A DNA stretch of 64,000 bases from Tomocerus qinae (lineage: Eukaryota > Arthropoda > Collembola > Entomobryomorpha > Tomoceridae): assembly GCA_020055645.1 (NCBI GenBank), contig CM034546.1, forward strand, positions 110,143,375 to 110,207,374. The letters run 5' to 3'. Positions 25,601 to 36,573 of the stretch are shown one piece after another; the stretch's first letter is position 1; each line of letters starts with the position of its first letter. The position numbers and the translations under genes are program-made. The notes below the pieces were generated by a model, which was not told where the DNA came from, ran no database searches, and was given only the letters and a program-made list of their open reading frames with translations.

Positions 25601-26794
25601 CTGATTAACATTTCTGAAGCTGTAGTGATCCCCAACGAATCTTTTCTGAATATACGCTTTCAGTAATGCTTTGGCGTGCAAAGTTCAGATTCCAATAATA
25701 TTTTTATCACCACTCTCGCAGAGGGCTCATAAATTTTTCCGGTTCATTTGCAATTCATGCATGGATTTTGACTTGTCTGATATATACTTACCGTCATGCT
25801 GAGATATAGCCTATAGCATAATCCTCAATCTTCTAAACTGAGTGTCAGAAAACAGCAAATCCATGTATAAATACACTGGTACTACATATAACATACAACC
25901 GTACATCTTCTGGTGGCATGCAACATGTAACTATGTCTGGATTTCACGTGAAACTAACATCAGCATTTCCCAAACCAGAGTGACATAGATTACTAACATT
26001 TACTTGGCGATTTCATTTTTAGCATCTTGTGCCTTCAAATCAAATCCATAAACATTATATAAACTCATAACTATGTAGAGAATACTTATTGCAGTTTACA
26101 TACAAAAAGAAATGGAATATCACCAAGTACATAATCTTGACTAAGTGCTTGTCGTAAATACAAAAGTTATTTTAATGGCATTATCTTGTAAGGAATCTTT
26201 GAATTGAGTGTTCTACCTTTTTTGATATCTTTATTTATTCAATTGCGCTTCATAGTTTTTGCTAGCGTTTGGTTTCAGTCCATGCAACTTCTGTCATATA
26301 AGTAAAATGCATTTGATATTCACTAGTTATAAGAAACACAAACCCTGTAGGTGTGCAGAATTAGATAGTGATTTTTAGCATTGCAGAAGTGCAGGAAACT
26401 TGTTAATGTGGCACTTATATTAATTCTGGCGTCATGTAAATTGAGTTAGGTAACAGCACTGTCTGGGAATTACAATTTTAAATCCCAAAGGAAGGTCTGT
26501 GGCACTGACAATGATCGGATGATATTTAAATTCAGTTACTTGCACAAGTTAGGAATATGTTACCTGCTCCATTTATGACGGAAACGGGATATGTTACACG
26601 ATCGGGGCTCACATCACTTGAGTGCTATTGATTCTTCTTACACTATCGGCTGGGTTATCTAAATGCGGAATTCCATTCTATGGCTCAAATAACGTACTTC
26701 AGGAGAAGTAGAAGGAAGAAGAACGATTGCCGAGTATAATATTATACCAACTGCTTACTGATTCCAAATACTTTGTGCCTCAATTGACTATTCA

Positions 26795-26977
26795 TTATTC
26801 TCTTTTGTTTATAGTAAGATCTTGAATAAATGTAAATACCAAATCAACTGATTCCTGGAATGAAGAGGGTATAGCTAGTGATGTTTTGTTATTCAATCCA
26901 GTAATGAAATTCTCTATGTCATCATCATAATATTTTACTACGTGCAACAAACGCTCAGAAATCATTTTTGGGTCCAT
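26795..26977 (-). CDS. Possible small ORF or exon, 60 residues
   Basis: Reads MDPKMISERLLHVVKYY, then an acidic patch DDDIE, and ends LTINKRE. The composition is mixed and helix-like rather than low complexity, unlike most chance frames here. A stop codon sits directly before the ATG, so it cannot extend upstream without splicing. An acceptor-like ttattttag lies a little upstream on the same strand. I do not recognise the family; it may be chance. Confidence 0.2.
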   Translation of the reverse strand: MDPKMISERLLHVVKYYDDDIENFITGLNNKTSLAIPSSFQESVDLVFTFIQDLTINKRE

Positions 26978-27433
26978 TTAAATAACGTACATATTTCCTT
27001 CTCTTCCCAGAATATTTCTATCTCCTAAAATAAACATAATATACTAAATATCTAGGAGTACATACATGTTCAGGACACGTGTGTGGTTTGTTACAAGGGA
27101 AAATAGCAAGAAATCCAAAAATCATTGCCTTGCTTTTATCAAAAAACAAATCTTTTTCAGGAAATCATTCCTCTGCTAATCGAGGAATTTGGAAGGCCAG
27201 GCGCCATACTCATTGCTATCTGTAAATGATTTGCATAAGCGAATAAGTACCAACTAACCGATTACAAAAGAGGAAGTTATTTATTCAGATATTGGATTCA
27301 AGTTAAAATAATACATATGAAAAGCTTTGATCAAAATGCTTTCAATTTTTAACTACTTTTCAATTCAGTTTATACAGAAAATATTCAAAAGATATTTTAA
27401 TTCCTAAGACTAATACACAAAATACTTTCCTAT

Positions 27434-27557
27434 ACTTTGTTAAGCAATTAGATCTGTCAGTCTAGATTGACTACTTCAACTTGAAACTAAATTGTAGAAT
27501 TATCTAGACCTTGTAGCATTGACAATTGATTGAAGTATGACATGGTGCCGACAAAAT
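27434..27557 (+). repeat. Left arm of the 27.4 kb foldback element
   Basis: Inverted partner of 27819-27951; aligned through nearly its whole length by eye. Confidence 0.75.
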
Positions 27558-27818
27558 AGTATCAAAGTAACGTGCTTTCGCAAGTTGGGCAATATAAATT
27601 ATCTTTGTTTAGATCACTGATTGGGTTTGTAAGTAATATAGTGATTTTTACGAGTTAGGACGACCGGATAGCATATGCTTGTATAAGTAGTTTACTAGGT
27701 ACCTATATGTCATAATCGTTGGTGACAACCCCTTTGCCTTTCTACTACATAATATAGCATCGAAACTTGAGAACACCTGACAGATTACAAAGTTAAAACT
27801 CTATAATATTCCTTTACA

Positions 27819-27951
27819 ATTTTGTCGGCACCATGTCATACTTCAATCAATTGTCACATTGACAGTGCTACAAAATCTAGATAATTCTGAAAATTTAGTT
27901 TCAAATTGAAGCAGTCAATCCAGATTGATAGATCTAATTGCTTAACAAAGT
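27819..27951 (-). repeat. Right arm of the 27.4 kb foldback element
   Basis: Inverted partner of 27434-27557 with a small insertion. Confidence 0.75.
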
Positions 27952-29848
27952 AATATCTTAGTATATCGCGTATTTGTTTTATTATAGTATTGGAATAGTA
28001 GTTTAACTATGCGGTGTTGTTTTTCATACTAAATGTATACTAGAATTTGAGTGAAGACTTAAGACACTCAGGCTTATTACTAACAAATGCATTAATATGC
28101 TTTTTGCCAACTACATCCCAACCCAGGTAAAAATACGATAGTTGGATCAGTTCGAATGTAGAATTAGTTTTATTTGAAATTGAAAGTAACCGGATACATA
28201 TACAATACGAAATGCATTTCTTAATAAACTCTTACGCTAGGGTTCAAACTCTTTCTTCACACATCCAAGAGGAAAACGAGCATGTCATTAATAAAATGCA
28301 CACGAAATACAAACAAATGTACTTACAGTTGCAACGGTCATTGTTTAATACTATTGCAAGCAGTAAATACAATGGTTCAGTTTAATTATAATATAGTAAT
28401 ATAGTAATTATGACATTTCGTTAACATACTAAAATGTTTTCACATTGAATGTAGTAGTTATAGCTTGCAATCACTACATTTGACAGATGTGAAGATTTGA
28501 AAGAAAAACTTGGATTGTATTTACGTAACATCTTTATGTCATGAAGTCGTGAATATACAAGAAATTATTTGGAGTTGGTTTTGACATTGTAAATTTCATT
28601 AAAAGGATTGGGAACTGTGATGTAGGTATAAAAATCCTAAACGTGGTTATTAGCAGTAATGGTCCCTACCTACGGTTGAGTAATCCTGCTCATTTAAACA
28701 GGAAACAGTTATTCTACAAAACTGTTATTCCGTGAATTTGGATGAAATTAACGTAGTAGTACTTCTTCTCATACATATATATACACTGGGCTATACATAC
28801 ATTTATTTGGTATATAAATAGAATGAGGTAGTATACACTTTTGGCTATACTTATTAATAATCCCTATATTTACATTTAATTTAACAGTAGCTTGGTCGTT
28901 AATTCAGTTTAAAACCTGGAATTAGAGCATTAGAAGATTATACAGGGCGGACTGAAGGCAGAGTCTAAAACGCAACAGTAAGTTACCCACATTATTCTCC
29001 TGCAACTGCCACTATCAAAGATTACGACAGAACGGAAGAGCTGATTGTGAATGAAATAATAAGTCAGAAGAGACCTTGTAATAGAATAGAGTGATACTTA
29101 ACAATATGCTCTTTCTGTATTTTTCCCTCTCTCTCCTCTACACTGTGAGAATATACAAAGAAAATTATAATGGTCACTGGATTTTTCATTTCAATTGCAG
29201 AAAACAATACTATAATGGTAGCCTTAATAATTGAAATAAGTAGAGAGTACAAGGATTAAAAAACAACCTCTAACAGAATTATTTATCCACTGAAAAGGAA
29301 ACAATGCAATCAACAACTACGTAAATAGGACACTATGCTATTAGCTAATGGGTATATGGAAGGGAAGACAGCATAGGATTTATAACTGTTAGAACTTTAT
29401 TTACCTACTTAGAATTGATGAAATAATGCTTCAAGTAGTAAAACAAAAATTGTAATGTGTTTACTTCAAATATCATGACTAACAGTACATGCAAAGAATT
29501 TATGTTAAAAGTAGTACAGTTCACAACATTGGTGGAAATTTTTGTAAGTCGTAACGTACTTAATAAAAGTGAATATAATTTTAAGAAGTCTATCTTCTCT
29601 TTTACATTTGAAATTGGAAAGTTACTGTACTTTGTACTACAGATAAAATAAAATATAAGTTAATAAAATCCCAATCTCTACTAGGTTGTTGATCATACAA
29701 TAATAAAAATCTGATTTCCTGTAGAATAGCAATTGAAATTGAGACAAAATAGATTTTGTTTTAAAGTAGGGGTTAAGCATAATATGATTTAGCGAAATGC
29801 GAATGAAAAATGCAAATGAGGGAAAATTTTCAATTAAGTAGGACGTAC

Positions 29849-30008
29849 GTTGGCAACCGGCAAATTATTCTGACTATTATATTGCCTCTTAACTTTTTTT
29901 GCAGGAAAAGAATCAACTCAAAAACCAAAAGAGCTACAAGAAAGTTTAAATAGGGAAAAAGATGCTCCATAACCTACAGCATTCGGCTCCGAAAGAATAT
30001 TTTAAACT
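29849..30008 (+). repeat. Left arm of the 29.8 kb foldback element
   Basis: Inverted partner of 30078-30235; differences are mostly single bases. Confidence 0.8.
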
Positions 30009-30077
30009 TTTCTCTGTAGTTGCGATTAATTGCAAATTCCGCACTAAAACGTTTATATCTCCAGATTGAACCAATAT

Positions 30078-30235
30078 GTTTGAAATATTCTTTCGGAGCC
30101 GAATGCAGAGGATTGTGGAGGATCTGTTCCCCAATTTAAACTTTTTTGTAGATCTATTGGTTTTTGAGTTGATTCTTTTCCTGCAAAAAAAGTTAAGAGG
30201 CAATATGATAGTCAGAATAATTAGCCCGTTGCCCA
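30078..30235 (-). repeat. Right arm of the 29.8 kb foldback element
   Basis: Inverted partner of 29849-30008. Confidence 0.8.
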
Positions 30236-33200
30236 CAGACACTTCCCTTAATGGTATAAAATGTATGCGATGCAGAATGGAAATGGTATGATTTGAGATG
30301 TAAAAGGAGTAAAGGTAAAAAATGTGGAATTGCATGCCTCTTTTACGATTAGGATGATGATACTCCTGTTTTACTGAGAAGAGTAAGAATGCGAGTGAGC
30401 ATTGGGTAGATAGATGTGAGATGTGATGTGACAATCGGATGGATTCCAGATAAATGTGTATATGAAGGAGATAGGGCTGTATTGGTAGAGGAGTTGATCT
30501 AATAAATAAAGCGTGTGGGCACATAATAGTTATGTATAAAGTATTATAATGTAGGTACTGACAATGGGAAAGGAGATAAGTAGTGAGTAGTTGGGTAGTA
30601 GATATATCATTACCGAATGTAATGCGAAGATGGTTTGGTTGTTGTTGGTTTGGTTATTGCGTAAAGAGATATCAGAAGTTATAGGTAAGAGAAGAGTGCG
30701 GACCACACACGAAGCCACCGCAGATCATCCCGACACTCATTTGTCAGTCAGTGTGACACTAATGCTTCTGCTTGCATCCACTCCATCCGCACCTTCACCC
30801 AAGACCCCCTTAATACTCCCGTCCCATTTAATTACTCCTTTGCTCTCCTGAACATATGTAGCTTTGATTTCGCTTTTTATACACATCAGAATCCGTTTTT
30901 ACTGTCTTAACATTCTCGATGTTAGTTTACAATCGCGGATTGCACGCAAAAATGCAACTTTTCACCTGAACACAAAACTAATCGTAAGTGAGTCCAGTCC
31001 GGCAAGTCTTACAAATGTTATCCTTAGCCAGTTCTGACCTGTCTACTTTTATTCTGATATCTTGCTAGCTACCTTTGAATTCCTTTGGCTTCACTCACCA
31101 TCATCAACAATACTGGAACGAGTATTAAGATGAGCAGTGCAGAAAAAGCATTCGCTATATACTCACTCATTCACTCAAAGTCATTTCTGAGATAATATTA
31201 CAGGAGATTGCGAACTTTATTTTCTTGTATCTCAATACAAGGCAGGGGCACGTAGGAAAAAGACCTCACTCAACGTAGCTTGACTCATCAGATGTCAAAG
31301 GATACGTAACGCTTTTAATATTCCTTTTGTGTTATCATCTCCTAGTGTGGACTTTAGTATGAATAAATTCCTGACCTACCGGCGAGATTTGCACTCCTCG
31401 TTCATTCATCAAACAGCTACCTATTGATTCTACAATTTCCTAAGTACTGTAATTAAAAGCGAAACTTTTCCTTATAAGTACGTACGAAACTTGCTTTTTA
31501 TCCCCCTTAAACAATTAAACAGATGCAAATGGATACACTCTATACCCATTTATTTCCAATCACTCAAATTTACTGCAATTATTTTGCTCTTCATCTTTTT
31601 CTTCCAACAATTACCAGACATTTCTAATTATAACCCTATAGAAATAGGTATTAAAGCATCGTTTAATATTAACTTTATCAAATTTTTGCTATTAATTTGA
31701 TTCTACACAATGGGACACAGAAAAATCTGAGTTTCCATATTAAGAATATTGTGCTAGGTGAAATAAAATTCATTTAGTGTTTTAATGAATTGGTGGTAAC
31801 AGACATTTCAATTTTCTGCTATAAATCGTCAGGTAGAAAGAATGAGATTCAGTTTGACATCTCCTTATCCGTATTACTGACTCACGAAAGTCAAGAAACA
31901 CAAGTTAGAAACTCATTAAGATATGTGTAGATAGATGTGCATGTAATTAAAGATAAAAGGAGTAGAGTATTATCCTTAGTGTGACGGAGCCATGCGTTAA
32001 GGTAAAGTAGAGCTGATGTGTACAAAGTATTAATTTATAATGCTAGATGCATAAGGTAAGATGAAATGTATAGAATATACGGAGTGGACTATATATAGTT
32101 GTGGCTATAGTACTTAGTGGTATGATTAAAGGAATGAAGAAAAGGTGTGTGATGGGATGATAATTAACTGTAGCATTGTGAAACGGATACACGAGCAATA
32201 AAATGTACACAAGGGAATGATTTGGATTAAATGTGAAATGAAGCTTAATTAAAATAAATTGCCAAAAACTTGGCACTTGCCAGTAATTGAGTTTGGTTGG
32301 TGCATGCACTTGGTTTAATTCCATATGCTGATATGTATATTTGAGTGTATAGTTATTAAAGTGTTGTATGCAATTCCTTTATTTATTGCAGGTTGTGTAC
32401 GTTGAGGAGATAAAGGTAAGTTTGGTATGTTAGCTTGTTTAGCCAAGGAAATACAAACTCCATAAACTTCACGTCCGTGTCAAGCGGAGTGAGAATGTTA
32501 AACACATAAACTTAAGACAAACGCAATGGCAATATTAATGAGCTGTTCTCTTATGCATATATTGCTTTCGTTTTACAATATAACTACATAGTTGCTCGTT
32601 AGTAAACTCTAAAATAAAAATATCAAAGTGATATGCACAAAAATTATAGAGAAACGGTTAAATTAAAGTTTAAGCCATATGGTAAAAATAAGAAATCATT
32701 ATTTCTCATCTAAATTAAACATTCGGTGGGTAGTGGTATGTTTGGCGAGCATAATTACACAAGAACATAATGCAAGTACATAGTCATATGAACATGTCGT
32801 AATAAAACACTCTATTTGATTATTTTGTTTATCTTATTGTTAGTGTGATTGTTGTGTAGTGCATTTAACTGTTTTTATTTATCTCCGTTTTATAGCCCAA
32901 CTACAGATATTAGCTATGGGCGAAACAGAAAAACTTATTGCAACTGGAAAGAATGAAAAATGGAGGTTTTATCCGAGAGAGTGTAAATTGTAGTTGGCAT
33001 TAGAGAGCATAACATTGAGGAGATGATAAGGATCACCATTAAAGAGTTTGGAGCTATAATAAATAGGAACAAGAAAATGTAGACAAGTCAACTTTTATAT
33101 TGAAGCCCTGCCAAACATTAGATATGAGAGGAAACAAGAATATCCTTACCAGAGTTTTCTGCGGAAGGTACTCAAACTACTTGTGATTTGGCTGATTATA

Positions 33201-33377
33201 TTATGAGCAGATCGTAAAATTAAGTTTGTAGTCTATCGCTCCGAGCTTGGAGTTTATATCCTTTGAAATCAAATCAGCAATCAAGGCCCGTAGAGTTAGT
33301 GAGCGAAAAGTTACATTATCCACGATGTTCGATGCTACAATTATCAACATTCTTATCTCGTGTCTCTGAAATATACT
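33201..33377 (-). CDS. Possible terminal exon, unrecognised
   Basis: On the minus strand, an acceptor-like agtatatttcag is followed by an open frame starting RHEIRMLIIVASNIVDNV and ending NFTICS with a TAA at 33201-33203. The stretch has more CpG and more balanced codons than its surroundings. No donor partner or family was found. It could be a true exon of an unknown gene or simply a lucky open frame. Confidence 0.15.
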   Translation of the reverse strand, partial: SIFQRHEIRMLIIVASNIVDNVTFRSLTLRALIADLISKDINSKLGAIDYKLNFTICS

Positions 33378-34200
33378 TATTAGTTTATAGTTCAGGATTG
33401 AAGGGAAATATTGATTACATATAATGTGATGCATATAAACACACGGGGCAAGTGTGATTGTAAATATTATCACAAGATAAAAGTTGGCCTTTAATAACAC
33501 AGCCTCTCTTTGTAAACATAACTAACGGAGTGGTCAATTTAGGTAACAAGTGGGAAAATTTACTTCATTGATTAATCTGGCTCTAATTTATTTATCCTTG
33601 CCTGGAGTCATCATCAATCCAATGTACTTATGCTTGTGTGCATTATCTGAGTAGAAAATACAGAAAAAGTATATTTATCAATTAGGCTCCCCAGACTCGT
33701 TCCTTGATTCACATTTATTTTATTTGCTATAAAAATCCGTCGGCTTGATTGAAGTATCTCGTTTGAAAAGCAGAGGTAGATAAGTAACTTACATTAGACA
33801 ATTCAACCGTTGTCTTCAATAGACAAACGTGATATCAATGCTTTTCAGTTACCTCGAGGTTCGTCAACATCTCAGTATAATGATAATAATAATAAACTCA
33901 AGTGTAATGAGCCGCAATATTAAATTAATAAATAGTTCACTTGAAAACTTGTTAGCTCCTTTACCTCCCACTTACAAATACGAAATGTAAATGCATTGAC
34001 TCCTGCTCCTCTGTCGTTGGCAATGGATTTATAAGTGAGTTCCTAAATACATAATCATCATGATACACATCTCCCTCTAATAATCAAGTTTGTAAATGTA
34101 GAATGAACTAGATCTCGTCATTCAACTTGAATTATACTAACAAACGTCTAAAGATACTCGTTGAGTAATGAAATATACTTATCACCATCAAAGAAAGACT

Positions 34201-34323
34201 ATGACGATGGCGTCGCCGGACAAATGGACGAAAAAATGGGTGAAGCCGGAAATCTCCAGCTTTAAAGCACTCACACCACGAACAAAACGGAATAAAAGAG
34301 TAACAAGGCTTGCATGTGTCTAA
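34201..34323 (+). CDS. Possible small ORF, 40 residues
   Basis: ATG at 34201 opens a frame beginning MTMASPDKWTKKWVKPE with a basic C-terminal part (TPRTKRNKRVTR) and a TAA at 34321-34323. The first half is CpG-rich (gatggcgtcgccgg) in an otherwise AT-rich region, which is why it stands out. No family is recognised and no start context is decisive. Confidence 0.15.
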   Translation: MTMASPDKWTKKWVKPEISSFKALTPRTKRNKRVTRLACV

Positions 34324-36424
34324 TGAGTCTAATGATTCACTAACAAAGCCATATTAGACTCAGAGATAATAGCAGTCGGACTTGATCTAGTCTTAATCTC
34401 GTCTTATTGAATGAGTGAGTGGTCACAAAAGAAAACTGGATTCGACTGTTTTATTACAAATTCTCATCGTATTATTAAGAGTCCATTGTGTGCTGGCTTT
34501 GTTGTAAGAAGTGTTATTAAATGTGTGTGTGCTAGTCTATAGCATGTCGGCAGAGTCGGTAGGTTCTTTTAGTAAACAGACTTAAAGGTGATGCTAATGT
34601 GTAGATAGAAAGCGGTCTACACTTAAACTAGACTCTAATAGTCTCTATATGTAATGATAAAGCGGAGAATAACACTCCGACTCTTATTAAGTGCGCTAAT
34701 AGTAAATAGCAATAAAACCCTGTGTATCATATCACTTTGGTACACGCAATACTTAAACTTTAACTATAACAAATCATATCTACAATAGCATGCCGAAGTG
34801 ATAGTGAACTCATGATGAATGCAATAAAATACCATCCAGTAAGTTACGATATCGTAAACGAAGAGTGGAGAGTAATAATGGTAATCACTAATTGTAATTG
34901 TAAGTAGGAAGGTAGCAGTAGGTAGGTCTACTTTTTAATGATATTGCTCCAAGTTCCCCATTTTCCACCATATATATTAACAGTATTTGCTTATTAGCAG
35001 TTTCTCTAGCGTCTGTTGTCCTCTCCGCCGGATAATCACCAAGGGCATGTACCCCTCCCAGAATTGAGAGAATTGAATTAAATTGGTCCCAACTATTTAC
35101 TCTTCTTGGGAGAGAATGTCTGATGAAAGCGAGGACTACCGACTCAAATACAAATATCTTTTAGAAAATACATTAGCAGTTATAGCACTCCTAATGGCAA
35201 TAAAAGTAAAGTAAACAATATTATGGCGGTAGTACATTATTATACTAGTTCCCTATAATGTGCATTATAAAGATATTTAGATATACACAATAATGTGTGC
35301 AGTGCATAATGAAGACTTTTATATAGGACAAACCTTACATACATTATGCCATGCTAATTGCATAGTACTTGTCAGTACGGACGTATAAATTTCTATAGCT
35401 GCTATAAAACCCTTTTGGCTATGTAGATTAAATGCATGCTTGTGGCTAAATTAATGCCTATATGCTAGATTAGTGCATAGCTCTGATGTACCTAGTCAGA
35501 CAGATGAAAAATATGCAAATAAGAGCATTCTAGCAAAGAAAACAATTACAGCTTATACACTGTGTCAATATAGGAAAAAATGGTAGTAAAAAAGTAATTC
35601 AATAGAAGCAGCCAGAGGACTTTGCTAATCATGTGCGCATTTGCTAATCACGGGTCAATTAGACTAACTGCCTTCCTCAATTAACATTCCGCAAGGGTGA
35701 GACTACAAGTCTATAGCTGCAGACAAACAGATGCCGATCCAGTCCTCTTATTTTCTACAACAATGAGCTACAAGTACGAGTCTTTTAAGTAACTGCGGTG
35801 TACCTATCCACGTAATAAGTATTTGTCCTGCAGAGGAAATCAGTATGACTGGATATATTGTATTCCTAGTACAAGTATGTCATACTATCTTGAACAATTA
35901 CATATTCTTAAGTACTTTACTACGTTTACTTATCGATATTCTTCAGGATTGTTTTGATGTTCACAATTAAGTAGATTTCATTCATCCTTTGCAATAAAGT
36001 CGACAGGCACATCAAGTATTCCATTGAACTAATTGTAAATTACACAGTTGCTAATTTGGTGTAAAAATCAAGGGGAAATGTTCCGCATAAATTAGCAGAA
36101 TGTCTCTTGCTACTTTTGATTACACTTCGTTAGTTATTCTATCCTTATCATTGGAAAGAGGTCATTTACAAGTTGTCAAGTAGCATCAGAACTAATGTGA
36201 TGTGACTGATATCCGTTATATGGTGATTGCAATGCTTTAATATTTCTGAATTATGTCTTGACTTATTTTAATGATTGGATAGTTGAAGGAGCTCATTGAA
36301 ATTGAAGATTTCCAATACTTGATTATTTTTGCAAAATTATTGCACATTATTTGCATTCTTATTCTAGTATTGATTGGAGATTTCTCTTGTTGCTAAATAC
36401 TAAATTGCTCATTTACTTTTTTAG

Positions 36425-36573
36425 GTAGATCTGCTAATAATGAAGTAGATGAAGCTGAAGGGATTATTGAAGAAAATAAAAAGAATTTTCCTATCAAGCT
36501 AGATAACATAAAATTACAAAGTCATCGTCCACCACAACAGCGCAATTTCCTAAGATATCTTTTGGCTAAGTAG
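36425..36573 (+). CDS. Possible terminal exon, unrecognised
   Basis: A pyrimidine-rich acceptor (tttacttttttag, ending 36424) is followed by 48 open codons: RSANNEVDEAEG at the start, a Lys/Asn-rich middle, RYLLAK before TAG at 36571. The acceptor and immediate open frame look like a last exon in phase 1. No upstream exon with a matching donor phase was found, and no family is recognised. Confidence 0.2.

Larger units (their letters stand above)
27434..27951. mobile_element. Foldback element in the intergenic region
   Basis: Inverted arms 27434-27557 and 27819-27951 flank a loop of about 260 bases. Outer ends read actttgttaagcaattagat and its complement; inner ends read catggtgccgacaaaat and its complement. 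The arms differ by small indels and point changes, for example around the ttgacaattg/tgtcaatgtgacaattg stretch. No coding frame and no clear target-site duplication. Probably a MITE-like insertion. Confidence 0.75.
29849..30235. mobile_element. Foldback element with very short loop
   Basis: Inverted arms 29849-30008 and 30078-30235 flank a loop of about 70 bases, so the element could fold into a long hairpin. Strong shared blocks are aattattctgactat, gcctcttaacttttttt, gaatcaactcaaaaacca and cattcggctccgaaagaa. A long minus-strand open frame (29946-30524) runs through it. No target-site duplication could be fixed. Confidence 0.8.

Noticed and set aside
32392..32415. Perfect 24-base microexon-like stretch between ttgcag and gtaagt
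   Set aside because: Frame and phase do not join to any candidate exon nearby (the next acceptors lead to quick stops); kept only as a remark under the 36425 finding.
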